Translations under genes and position numbers: made by a program
In this document: positions 34,060 through 46,800 of the stretch, one piece after another
How the letters are laid out: the number at the start of each line of letters is the position of its first letter
Numbering within the stretch: position 1 is the first letter of the stretch
Notes under the pieces: generated by a model
The model's input: only the letters and a program-made list of their open reading frames with translations
The model's database searches: none
What the model was told of the DNA's origin: nothing
DNA from: Bactrocera neohumeralis
Lineage: Eukaryota; Arthropoda; Insecta; Diptera; Tephritidae
Assembly (NCBI RefSeq): GCF_024586455.1
Contig: NC_065921.1
Span: 26,416,635 to 26,480,634, forward strand
Direction: 5' to 3'
DNA: 64,000 nucleotides

Positions 34060-34770
34060 GGAATCCTAGAGGAAGTGTTGTGATCATTCTATCTCATCTT
34101 CTTCCCAAGAGCTGATGCAGCTGCTTCCGGTAAGATGTTCAATCTCCATCTTCAATAGAACAGTGTCCAGTTAGACTCATTCAGATATTGAAAGGTGGAC
34201 CTTGCTGAGTGCGAAGAGCTCGCCAGAACTCTTACGATTTATCCTGGGCTAGAATGACCTTACGACTGCACAGTTGTATAGCTGCACAGCTGGTTGACCA
34301 ACTTTTGCTGAGCTGGTCTAAGGCCCAATAGTGAAGATGTGAACCAACGGAGCTCCTATCCGTTCCCATTTCGCAGTTATTGAGATTGAAGTACCTGTCC
34401 TAGCAAACTCATCAGCCTTACAGTTTCCTCAAATACCGCTGTGGTCTGGTACACAAACTTTTCTAATCATATAATAACTCGATGCTAGAAATAAGGAGTC
34501 TAGACATCCCTTCAAGTGTCTTGAGCGCACGATCAGCGAACTCAAAGCTAATATCGCTCCCCTACCATAAAGATAATAAAGAAGATAGTAAGCACTTTGA
34601 AGCAGTAGATGTACTGCTACCCTCAGCTACCTCCGATTGGAAGACGCTGCAGTGGTCAGCAGCCTAAAATTGGAGCAGAGTTTCCGACAGTGGACTCCTC
34701 TACCAACCCTTCCCGCAAGTTTTGATCCATCCATAACAAAGTTCACTAACCTCGAAACCGAGCCAAATTA
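34060..34770 (-). mobile_element. R1-like LINE fragment (RNase H and C-terminal tail)
   Basis: The minus strand of about 34460-34390 encodes VCVPDHSGI then GNCKADEFAR (RNase H). Downstream (34300-34090) is the tail corresponding to the copy at 47220-47480. Multiple stops are present. Confidence 0.6.
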
Positions 34771-35820
34771 TCGTTATAATATATATTTTTATTTATTATA
34801 ATATATATTTATATTATATTTATACCGGCTGTTTATATAAAAAATACTGACTGAGTCATTCATTTTATTATTTTTGACCGAACTACCCGAAGTTATTAAA
34901 AGAAAATATTTATTAGCATTGAACAGTGTTTTTCCGCAAAACATTTTATAACTGTTGTTTAATAAAAACATGATTTATAGAGAGATTTGGAAAATACCTA
35001 TAATTAGTGTGGAATATATTATTTCACAGATTGTCACCAACAATGCCAGCCGCAAGAAACACGTTCCCCCGTGACGCAAGCGGCAACGCGCCGGCACGAC
35101 GCCGCATAAAACATAAAATATATCACCAAAGAAATGACTGCATCTAAATTTAGACTTTGCGACTATAATAAAATATTTACTAAGTGGTCATAAATAAGTG
35201 TGTGTGTGTGTGCGCCATGCGCCAACAAAAAAGTAGCTAAAATAAAGACGAAGTGGCAACACGAATGAATTTTCATAGGCCTACACATATGTATGTATAT
35301 GTATTTGTGTATATAAAAATATATCAATGTTTATACATATACTTATGAGAATGTAGAGATTTCAGGCCCTAAAGTTCGTTACGACATTTTCCCTATAACA
35401 TTCTCGGCATTCCTTTTTGTCATATTCATTAAGGGATTTTTGAGTGAGTGATAATGACTTTCACGGTATACTTTGTCAGCCAAAAACTTGTAGCTGAGGT
35501 GGATTACATTTATATGGTACATACATATGTACATTTATTCATACATATATATTTCCTTTAGGAAGTGCATTCGAAGAACCGCATTTGCTTGCGATCCACA
35601 ACATCCGAGATAATATCTACTGTGGGCAAAAAATAGTATGACTTTTTAATTGAAATTTCACGCGAAAACCCATTCGTCGAAATACGTTTCTAGGTTGGCA
35701 TGACTCTCAGGGACATCTGTGCCAAATATCACATCAGAATAATCATTAGTCTGAAGTACATAATGTCCATTCGGCGATTTTTACGATGAGTGTAAGTATT
35801 CAACAAATAATGTCCATTAA
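34771..35820. other. Intergenic DNA with an isolated GC-rich patch at 35030-35110
   Basis: Mostly AT-rich, with TATA-type microsatellites at 34770-34830 and 35285-35345. The exception is the patch that begins after atttcacag at 35029 and runs gccagccgcaagaaacacgt to about 35107. It looks like a short terminal exon (ending TGA at 35072-35074 in one frame), followed by AATAAA at about 35167. No upstream exon is identified. Confidence 0.3.
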
Positions 35821-36890
35821 GGGGTTACAAGGGTTTCTTCGGGTAAAAAAACAGCCTTTTTTCAAGAATTTTTGTCTCATATTAAAATTGAAATATTTTA
35901 TTAGAATTTTTCATTGCTACAAACACACATTATTAACAAAGAAATTCTGAAATTTTTGGATAAAAAAATTCGGCGATAAGTGTTTGTCACGAGCAAGTGT
36001 TTTTGATTGGTACAAATTATTCCAAGAGGGTCGAGAACGCGTTGACGACGAACCACGACCAGGACGGCCATTAACATCAACTGATGATCAACACGTCAAT
36101 ATAATAAAGCAACTGGTGCTTGAGAAGCGACGATTAACAGTCAGACATCTTACTGGCATCGTTGGAATATCGGTAGGATCAGTGAAAACCATTTTGAAAG
36201 ATCATTTGGGGTAAAGACAAGTGAAAGCACGACCATCAATATTTTTGAAAACAGCGTCGTGTTAATGTCTGTGAATTAAAGCTTTCCCACTACCAGGATG
36301 TCATGAAACGTACTATTACTAGCGATGAGTCATGTATTTATGCTTACGACCCGGAAACAGATAATCAATCGGCCGAATATCGTGGCAAAGGTGAGCCGAA
36401 ACCGAAAAGGCCACGTCAAAGCAGGTCAAAAATCAAGGTTATATTGACAGTTTTCTTCGATTATCGACGTGTGGTGCACTCCGAACTCCTTCCGAACCGC
36501 CAAACTGTCAATAAGGTATACTACTTGAGTGTTATGCGACGTCTGCGGGAAGATATTCGTAAAAAGAGGTCGGAATAATGGGCCGACAATTCTTAGTTTT
36601 TGCATCTAATTTTGCATTTGCACCTAATTTAGCTCCGTGTCACTTCTGGGTATTTAGCAAATTCAAAAGACCGCTCTGGCAAAGCCGTTTTGCGTCAACT
36701 GAAGTCATTAAAGATGAATCGCTCAGCGCATTGAATGCTATTCTGGAAACTGACTTTAACAATTGATTCACGGATTGGACAAAAAGTCGACACAAGTGTA
36801 TTGAGGCCAAAGGAGGATTACTTTGAGGAGAACGACTTAGATTTTGAAGAATAAATTAATAATTTCAAAATTATGAACAACGTCTTACTA
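35820..36890 (+). mobile_element. mariner element, internally deleted
   Basis: The HTH part at 35984-36214 reads VFDWYKLFQEGRERVDDEPR then PGRPLTST. The catalytic part at 36303-36578 has TSDESCIYAYDPETDNQSAE and IKVILTVFFDYRRVVHSELL. It continues NKVYYLSVMRRLREDIRKKR. The block with the second Asp is deleted after about 36580, leaving LAPCHFWVFSKFKRPL (the third Asp is changed to His). The final KGGYFEE tail is at about 36810-36840. It is clearly inactive. Confidence 0.85.
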
Positions 36891-37132
36891 TATTTTGCTC
36901 ATAGTAGTATGAGCATTCGAAAGATCTATCCGTATATCTGCAAGTATTGTTGTTGCTGTGTGTTGCACGAAAAACGCATATGCATCATCGGATGCGTACG
37001 CAACAACGAAGTTTTCCTTCGTTTTCCGCTACTTGCCATACCGAAGAAACGCCGAGCGTCCAACGTCGTCGTCGTCGACGTGCTTGACAGCGACAAAGTC
37101 GCTGCGTGCTGTAAAGCGTTAAAGTCAAATAT

Positions 37133-37456
37133 TCACACATTCGCATAACTTCTTGCCACTGCCAACGCGATCACTCCAACGAAACGGCGCGTACACGGTT
37201 TTTGATCGCTGATCTGATCGCCGCCGCTGATCGTGTACGTCTTGTCTGCGCTGTCGGTTTCGTGGCTCAGGAGGATACATTCGCCACGAATTCGTATCAG
37301 TAGTGAAAGTGTAGCAAAAGCGAACGGTTCGCCTAACGGGTTCTCTACAATACTTTCCGGCAGATACGTCGAGTCGTCCGATCTAAAGTGCTTGGCCCCA
37401 ATAGCCACAGCCAAGTAGACTAAATACATTAGGAAACATATCTCCAACATCTTCAT
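37133..37456 (-). CDS. Candidate secreted-protein ORF divergent from Nidogen
   Basis: A 107-residue frame starts at ATG 37456 with a good signal peptide: MKMLEICFLMYLVYLAVAIG followed by A and then KHFRSDDSTYLPES. The start context is gcaATGaag. It lies 386 bp from the Nidogen ATG on the opposite strand, in GC-richer, transposon-free DNA. The distal half (after about residue 50) looks less protein-like and may be intron. If so, this is only a first exon, with a donor such as gaaa|gtattg, and the remaining exons are not seen. I recognise no family. It could also be a chance frame in the Nidogen promoter. Confidence 0.35.
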   Translation of the reverse strand: MKMLEICFLMYLVYLAVAIGAKHFRSDDSTYLPESIVENPLGEPFAFATLSLLIRIRGECILLSHETDSADKTYTISGGDQISDQKPCTRRFVGVIALAVARSYANV

Positions 37457-37842
37457 TGCCCAACCGGCAGTGAAAATACTTAACTAAAAAACAATAACAA
37501 AAACCAAAATAGAAGAAAGGAAGCAAAATTAAAAACTGAAAAGTGAAAACTCTGATTTCAGTAGAGAGGTTATTTTTAAAAAATATATTTTTGGAATTTT
37601 AATTTCTTTCGCGGTTGCCGCACTGCCGCTACTTGCAATCATGCACAAGAAGAAGTGCGAGCGAATGTGTTGAAGTTTCGAAAGTGTGTGTTTTCATATT
37701 GAATTAAGGAAATTGTGAAATATTTGGAAAAAAATAAATAAATTTCTGTGGGCTGAAATTTTTGTGTGAAAAACAAAATATTTATAAGCTTACAAGTTCT
37801 GTATTGTGAACGCGCGCAAAAGTGTGCTTTGTTGTTGTGAAA

Positions 37843-40800
37843 ATGTGGAGAAAATCCAAGGATAATATTGCACAATATTTGTGCGTGGCGCTTTTGCTAT
37901 GTGTGGCCGCCAGCGCTTCCGCTCAATATCAACATTTCGTGGATACTTTAGGCGCCGATATATTCTATGAGCACCAGGAGGGCTCGGAGTCGCCAATTCA
38001 TTATTTGAATGATGGTGATAGCGAGTTCGTCGCGCTGGATTTGGATAAACCCATCAACTTCTACAGTGAAAAATATGATAAACTTTTTGTGAGTATTTTT
38101 TGAATTGTATATATCATTTAAAATTCTTTGGAATCCTGTACATTGAATTGTTGTATCTGCAGAAGAATAAGGCCTTATTTGACTACACTTTCCTGAAAAA
38201 TATCTTCGTGCATCAAGCTTTGCTGTACTATTGAATTTCTATTTGAAACTGTGGTGCGAAAATTGGTCTATAGTATAATTGATTTTTTTTCCAACTAACG
38301 GTAGTTTATAATATCGCAAAATGTGGTTTCAAAATTCTTAGAAAATGTGTTTGACTATAAAAAGATTTAGTTAAAACAAGAAAAAACTTTAACTTCGGCT
38401 GCACTGAAGCTAGAATACTCATAATAATTGTGTTTCTTATAGCAAATTTGTGTATAATTCGGTCTAAAACGGTAACAGCTAATCATGTATTCTCATATGT
38501 AGTCGAAAAAATCTTTTCGTATTTCTAATCAAACTTCAACTTATTTTATTATATTTATAACAAACTTTAATGAACCAAATATTTAGTGGACCACTTTTTG
38601 CCATTTTTCCGTCAGAGTCATTAATCCGTCAGTGTATAACTTTTCTTTTTTCTTGGCGAAAAACTGCGACAAGTAATTTTCTCTTGAAGCCAACTTTACT
38701 CCATTAAGGGAGTTCTGCATTGACCGAAACAAATAGTAGTCTGATGGTGCAAAGTCTGGGCTATATGGTGGTGGACAATCTCTCCCAGTTTTTACCGAGT
38801 CATTAAAGATGTGTGTTTAGCCCCTGATAGAAAACCAAGCTCTCTGTTGATCAGTTTTGGCCATTTTTTTTGATTGCCAAGCTATGCGACCATTTGTTGA
38901 ACTTCAGGACGCTTGGACCATGATCTTTTCACACATTATTGTCGTATTTGATCCACTTTTCGTCTCCTGTTACCACTCGCTTCAGAAATGGTGCGATTTC
39001 ATTTCGTTTCAGCAAAGAATTGCAGATGTTAAAATTTTTCACTGATAATTTATGTAGTACCCAAACATCGGGCTTCTTTTTGTAGCCAGCCTTTTTTAAA
39101 TAGTTCAAAACCGTTTGATGATGAATGTTAAGTTCCTTAGCGATGTCATGGCTGCTTATGTGATGATTCTGGTCAATCTTTTCCTTAATTTAATCGACTT
39201 TTTCGACGGTAGGTCACACATCGAAATTTCCAGAACGGAACGAATCATTGTTGTGGTACACGAACTGATACAGCATCGTCTCCGTAAATTTTACAAATTT
39301 CATTGGTGGCTTGCGTTGAGAATAATAAATAAAATATATTCTAATATAATAATAATAATGGACATTTTGTTGTTGTTGTTGGATAAAAGTCGGGTCCATT
39401 CCAGTTACATAGACCCGACTATCGTGGGTAAGGGTTTTCCGTTTTCTCAATGTCTGGTTAGCAGATATCCCTCAGTTAAGTTCTGGTTAAAAAAAAGATT
39501 TCTTACCGAACGAAGGAATCTTGGTTATGTTAACCGTAACTTAACTCACAGATTTCTGCTAACCAGTCATTGAGAAAACAGCTCTTATATAATATTACTA
39601 TTTTATATCTTCATATTCCTACATTATGATGAAGAGATATACATAGCTAATTTCTTTTTTAGCATATCAAATTATTTGAAATAGCTTGTGACCTTCTCTC
39701 TAATAATCTATTGTAATATTATAGAACAATGTAAAAATATTAATTTCTTGATATAGGGCAGTTCGGACATTTCTCTCTTTGTATATTGAATGGGTTTACT
39801 TTGCAAGCCAACTATCGGTTAAGTAACCAGTCAAGTAACGTCCCCGGTATCAAAGATTTATGTTAAAACCTCTAGGGCTTTCTTAGTCTAGAGGCATGAG
39901 TTTCAGGCAAGATTTGGAGTGACGTAAAACAAGGCAATTAATATTTTTACTATCCATTTTTTATTAATGTGACAAGTATGGAGGGAAAAGCAAAAAAAAA
40001 GTTAACAATTGCAAAAACTTGCAGCTGCTGAATTCAACCCTCTTACCAATCTAAGCCAAAAAAAAAATTATTAATGTAAAATAATGTCTCAATATCTGGT
40101 TATAGGGAAAAGTTGGAAAAAAAAGTTTTCACAAAGTAGCAAATGGCTGAAAAAAGAACTTTTTTGAATGTTTTGAATTTTTCGAAAATAGTAAAAAATT
40201 AAATTAAAAGATAAAGATAGTTCCACACTTAGACAAGTTTATAAAGAAGACTCTCTAAAGACCCGAAGTAAAACGGTTTAGTCGAACCTGAGAAATCGTT
40301 GGTTTAGTTTTAATACAAACAGTTTCGATAAAATCGCATTTAAAGCTTCAGTTCCGGCCGAATCAATTTGGTTGCCGGGTCAGAGAAAATATGATTTGAA
40401 TTTTGAAAATTCTTTTGTAGACATATTATATTCTTAAATAGGTAAGCTTTCTAGACTCATAAGCCAATTAAGGCATACTTGACCAATCTAACCGAAACTC
40501 TTGTGTACGTGTGATCTTTTACCATTTTCTAACGCATAGGGCTTACTATATTAGTTGCATGGTGTGGTTGTGTTTATGGCACGGTTTGTTTCCGGCATTC
40601 CACTTCAATTCTTTTAATGTATTGAAGTTTCGCTGGTCTTAACTTGATCGGTAGTACCTTAATATTCATTGTATAAATCTCTTGCGAATTTGGTAATATC
40701 TATCGAAAATAGTGGCTTCTTATGATGACCAAAAACGTCTCTTAGAGGATGTTTCCAAATATCAAAATTCTTAATCTTGTGGTATCACGTATTGACTTCT

Positions 40801-43800
40801 CTCCGTTGGTATCTTGTATGCTCTGTTACGAACTGTCTGAATGATTTGAAATAGTTTCCACATACTACTTTATACGTAAGAGCAACATGTTTCCAAGCAC
40901 GTTGGACGGTATATTCTTTCGAAATATCCACATTTCAATTATATTTAATTATAAATCTATATGTATATATGTATATATTTATGCATACTCGTATAACATA
41001 TGTATGTATATGACAATGTCGCCAGCTTTGTTTTTGCCGACACTACTTCTTCAAAGCATTTTTTATTTAAAATAAATCAGAATTAATTGTCAGGTGGTAC
41101 AAGAACTGGATGCTTAACAGCGTGCTGTCACTGACACAATATCTGACAGCAGACAATAGAATTCCGTGGGGTACCACCCACACACACACTTTGCGACATG
41201 ATTAATCACAAAATTTAGTGTTACGAGCGGTAAAAAACGACTTAATTAAAGCGAAAACGTTCACAAAAGAATTCCATGTTTTTCGCGCCATAAAATTCTC
41301 CGAAATATTATTAATTTAAGCACTTCGCGTGAAAATTGTCACAAAATAAAAATGCCTAAAAAACGAACATAATTTTCGTGAGTTGACAAGTCGCAAATGT
41401 TTGGCTGACGGCCAGCGGTGTCAGCCTTCTCGAGATTAAAGAAGAACTCGTATATTACTGGTGCCACATGTGGCCATTAAATATAAAGAATATATGGCGA
41501 ATGTCCTGTGCGATAAACAAAAAAATCGAAATATGCGGGCCAATAGCCGCTGACCACTTCGCCAAGCAATATGCGACTAATAAAAGTGAAGAGCGCGATA
41601 ATTTTTTCCTGACAAGTGTGTCACTAAACTGTCAATATGTGTGTGGCGTCGCATTCAATTAAAGTCACCAAAGTAGTGAGACCCATCTATATTTGTATCT
41701 TGTATGTGTGGCCAAAGTAATGTTGACAATGACTGCATAAAAAATGTGGCGCTAAAGTGGCCGACATAGTTCGAATTTGCCGCCGTTTTAATGACTGAAA
41801 TGCGGTAAATTCTACAGTTAAACACATTTACATCTCGTGTTGCCAATATACGAAGACTTATTTGGTTTATTTTGGTTCACTATATTTTTCATGTATGTAA
41901 CGGTTATATTTTAAAGAATCCTGTATTTAGGCTTAAGATTCCTTTAGCCTTGAAAGTACTGTTTCCAACGATTGCTCCACGCTAGCTTTATTAAATTTTT
42001 CCTGTACCATTCCATACTAACAATGGTATATACATACACAAATTTGTGATTAGAAGTCCAAACATACTTGAGAGCTTTTTCCAAGCCTTTTGTAATCTTG
42101 CAGATCTTAAACAAAATTATTCTGGTATTCAAACCCACGTCCAATCGAATAACGAGGAGGACATACTCAATACTAAGCTAAATTGTGGTCGGATGAGGCT
42201 TAGTAACTGTGAAATACCGCAGATCTTCTTTTTCTTTATTGGCGTAGACACCGTTTACGTGGTTATAGCCGAGTTTATAACAGCGCGCTAGTCGTTCTTC
42301 CTTTTCACTGTTTAGCGCCAATGGAGATTCCAAGTGTAGCCAGGTCCTTCTCCACTTGGTCTTTCCAACCGAATGGAAGTCTTCCTTTGCTTACGCCGGC
42401 GGGTACTGCATCGAATACTCTAAGAGCTGGAGTGTTTTCATCCATTCGCGCGACATGATCGAGCCAGGGTAGCCGCTGTCTCCTGATTTATTGAACTACG
42501 TCAATGTCGTCGTATATCTCGTACAGCTAATCGTTCCAACGGTTGCCAATGCGCCAATGACTATAAGTCCTCCGTTATCGAAAACTCGTAACGCTGACCC
42601 ATCAGGTATTGTGATCGTTCATGCCTCTGTACCATATAGCAGGACGGACATGATGAGTGACTTGTAAAATTTGGTCTTTGTTTGTCGAGAGAGGCCTTTA
42701 CTTCTAATTTTCTTGTGGTATTTTGCGGGGATATCCAATTCAGAAATAGCGGCATAAAGCTATCCATTCAGTTCGTTGACGGTGGACTTTAATCTTTCAC
42801 ACTGTACTCGATATAATGTTGAGGAGGTTTATACCACTGCAGTTGACGCAGATTGAGCGGTCTCCTTTTTGTGGATTGGCCAGAACACATTTAAATTCCA
42901 ATCTTCGGGCAAGGTTTTGTTATATACTACAAAGAAGTTGATGCATGCTCCTTACCAGTTCATCGCCACCGTATTTGAATAGCTTGGACGGCAATCCATC
43001 GGTCTCCACCGCTTTGTTGTTCTTCAGACGGGTAATTGTTATTCGAACTTCTTCATGGTCTCTATAGTCTAATTTGTATGCCGATAGCAAATGCCCTAAC
43101 CCTCTTAATGTCTGTTTGATAATCTTCTGAAATCGCGCAGAATTTACTAGAAAAAACGGGGGCTCCATGTTGACAGCGGAACTTCTTCCAGGGTGATCCG
43201 AAGTAAAAAGAAAAAAAATGGTGTTTTTTAAATAAGACTATAAACTAGGTTTCGGACGAGGAAAAAAACTAAAAAGTACAAATTATATGGTTGTTAGACA
43301 TTAAAAAAAAATTGCTTCGAGAAAAACGCGTTTAAAGTTTTAATTGACTACATAGCTGAACTCGAGCCCCCAACTTTTCAAGGAGGTATCTCAAAAACTA
43401 TTACTCGGTTTAACTACAGCATCCAGAGATGTTATAGAATTAAATAAGACCATAATTTTTTTTTTTTGAAGTCGTCTAACCCATGTAACACCTTAAGGAA
43501 AACTTAACCCATCCAATGTTTCAAAAAGTACAAAAATTTGAGTTCATTGAATTCATTTCGATATACATAAATACTCGATTGAATAAATTCATTGCAATTT
43601 CCGTGCTCATAATCAGTGCAGTAAAACCTCTTATCAACCGATACATATATATATTCGTATATATATGTACATACATGCATGAAAATAGACGCTCGAGACG
43701 ATGTAAATAAACTCGATTTGATCTCGTGCTGCCTTCCGTGCCATCCGTGCCTTTGCACTCTTTTCATACCGATCTACCGATCAACCGATCAATCACTCTT

Positions 43801-46800
43801 CTCATGTGTGTCGGTATTGTTATTGTATATTGGGTATGTTTGAGTGAGTAGTCTAAGGTGTTCGGTTAGTTGTGCGGAATTTGCTGTACGAAGTGCAACA
43901 ACAGCTGCTTTGTCTCATTTAGGTCTGTGATCTATTTTCTCTGGGCATTATGTTGTACGTGTGCATGTGTATATGTGTGTGTATGCAAATAAATTGTTGC
44001 ATTTATAAGCAAAGCCGAACGCTCGAAATTGTGTTATCATGTCAATTGTTTACAGATGTACAGATTAATTTGAATTGCTTTGCTTTCGTCTGGTGGAGTG
44101 TGCAATTTGAGTATTTGATTGATTACATAGAGAGTTAATTAATTAAGAAAATTAGGTTTTATAACAATTTTAAAAGAATAATTAATAACAATATTTTGGA
44201 TTTAGTATATGATTTGATAAGCGGAGTGGATTAAGTTAGAAAAAAAAATACCTCATTCAACTGAGATAAAGCCTAAAATTATAGAAAACAGAGTTTACAT
44301 CTCGTCAAACGTTGACGACGCTGCTAGTGCCATTTTGATTTATTAGTACGTCTTTCGTCAGCGACTGAGTGTATATTCCTATTAGATTTAAGTTTATGTG
44401 GTGATTATTGAGATTCCTCTCTTAGAGGTCTTAAATAGTCAGAAAAACAATTGAAAACAAGAAAAAACGTTAACTTCGGTTGCACCGAAGCTAAATGCCC
44501 TTCACAGGTGCATTTCTGTTAGTAACTATGCGTTCAGTTTGTATGGCAGCTATATGCTATAGTAAGCCGATCTGAACAATTTTTTCGGAGATTATATTGT
44601 TACCTTAAGCAGTAATCCGTGTCAAATTTCGTGAAGATACCACGTCAAATGCGAAAGTTTTCCATACAAGCTCTTGATTCCGATCGTTCGGTTTGTATGG
44701 TAGCTATATGCTATAGTGAGCTGATCTGAACAATTTCTTCTGATATTACATTATTTCTACAAACAATAATTCATACCAAATTTGGTAAAGATATATCGTT
44801 AAATGAGGAAGTTTCCCATACAATAACTTGATTCCGATCGTTCAGTTTGTATGGCAGCTATGTATATGTTATAGTCGTCCGATATCGGCCGTTCCGACAA
44901 ATGAGCAGCTTCTTGCTGAGAAAATTAGAGGTGAAACATTTCAGATCGGTTACTCAAAAACAGACGGACATGGCAAAATCGACTCAGCTCAACATACTGA
45001 TCATTTATATATGTACTTTATAGGGTCTTCGACGCTTCCTTCTGGGTGTTACAAACTTCGTGACAAACTTAATATATCCTGTTCAGGGTATAACAATTCG
45101 CCAGAAGTTTGGCTGAGTTGTCTTTATACTTGTATATTTCATTTATAGTTCGGATCTGGCATCAAATGATTACAGTCAATGCCAAACGATTTTGCTGAAC
45201 TTGCGAATATGAACTGCATGGTTGGTTGCCAGACTTAGGGTTAGGGTTGCCAATGCGCCAAGGACCATAAATCTTCCGCAAAACCTTTTTCTCGAAAACT
45301 CGTATCGCCGCTTCATCAGATGTTGTCATCGTCCATGTCTCTGCACCATGTAGTAAGACGGCGATGATGAGTGACTTGTAAAATTTGGTCTTTGTTCATC
45401 GAGAGAGGACTTTACTGTTGCCAAGAATTATTTTGCGTTTAATTTCGAGGTTGACGTTGTAGTTGGTGTTAATGCTGGATTCAAGGTGAAGGAAATTATC
45501 TACGACTTCGTAGTTATGACTGTCAACTGTGACGTGTGAACCAAGTCGCGAATTCGACGACTGTTTGTTTGATGACAGAAGATATTTCGCCTTACCCTTG
45601 TTCATTATCTGACCCAACTGTTTCGCTTCTTTGTCCAACCAAGAGAATGTAGAACTAAAAGCCGGGTTGTTATAGCCAATAAGCCGGTCATCTACTTAAG
45701 TCATGTGTTGTGGTTCTTTAAGACTACTTTTTGAGGAAGGTGTTTGAAGTCAAAAAGTAAACTAATAATAAAGTACGAACAGGCGGTAATTTTATTAAGT
45801 CCAATTCAAAAGAACATATTGAATTCCAATAAGAAAATTTTCATTTCATATTTTCCTCTTGAAATGAGTTAGAACTCAAGCGGGCTTGACTGAGTTATTA
45901 ATTTATGAGGCGGCAAATTGTGAATTATTAAAGCGCCAATTAGCTCTAAAATTTATCGGCATGCTGCAGTCTTAGTTATGTTGTAATAACAAAAGTCGAA
46001 CAAAAACAAAAAACAAAAAAACTTCACACTTGTGTTTCTATAAGAATGGACGCATAAAAGGCGTCAAGAGTTGCTTAGGGTCTCTAAGTGGCACATATGG
46101 ATATATGTACATATATGTATCATGCATACATACATATGTACAATTCACACAATGGCTTGCACTTAAGTACGTACTTAATTTCATGAGCATAAACACTTTA
46201 TTAAGAGATATATGCTAGAGGATCCTTGCGGAGGGAAGTTGTCGGAAGAAAAATAAAAATAAAAGCGAAAACAAATGTGCGGCATAATAAAAACAAACCA
46301 CTTCATTGATCGCACGCCACATACATATGCACATAAGCGCATGACTCTCCGAACATACGCACTCATATACTACATATGTATATGTATGTGTACTCTGGCG
46401 ATTTATGTCGACCTATGCACTTGTGTGGGAGCCCTAGTGTTGAGTTTCCACATTGCATTCTTAAGTACACTTATATATATAAGTACATGTGTATATATGT
46501 ATATATGCGTGTAGATGGTAGAAGATTGTTGCCTATCTAATGAGCTTGTTAATTGACTTGCATCGCAACATCACACCCTACAGCTGGTGTGATTAATTGT
46601 TTGAGCAGCAACAACGCCCGTTAGGGAAAATACCCCAAAAGATATTTGGATATCACTGAGTTCTTTTAAAATATTGCCTCAAATCTCACTATTGAATTGT
46701 AAAAACATTCGATGCAATAATTTAGAGAATTCTAATACACTATCAGCCTAGTTCACTTCTTAATAAGTTTTCTGTTAAGCTGCTGGGGAATGCTGTCGGT

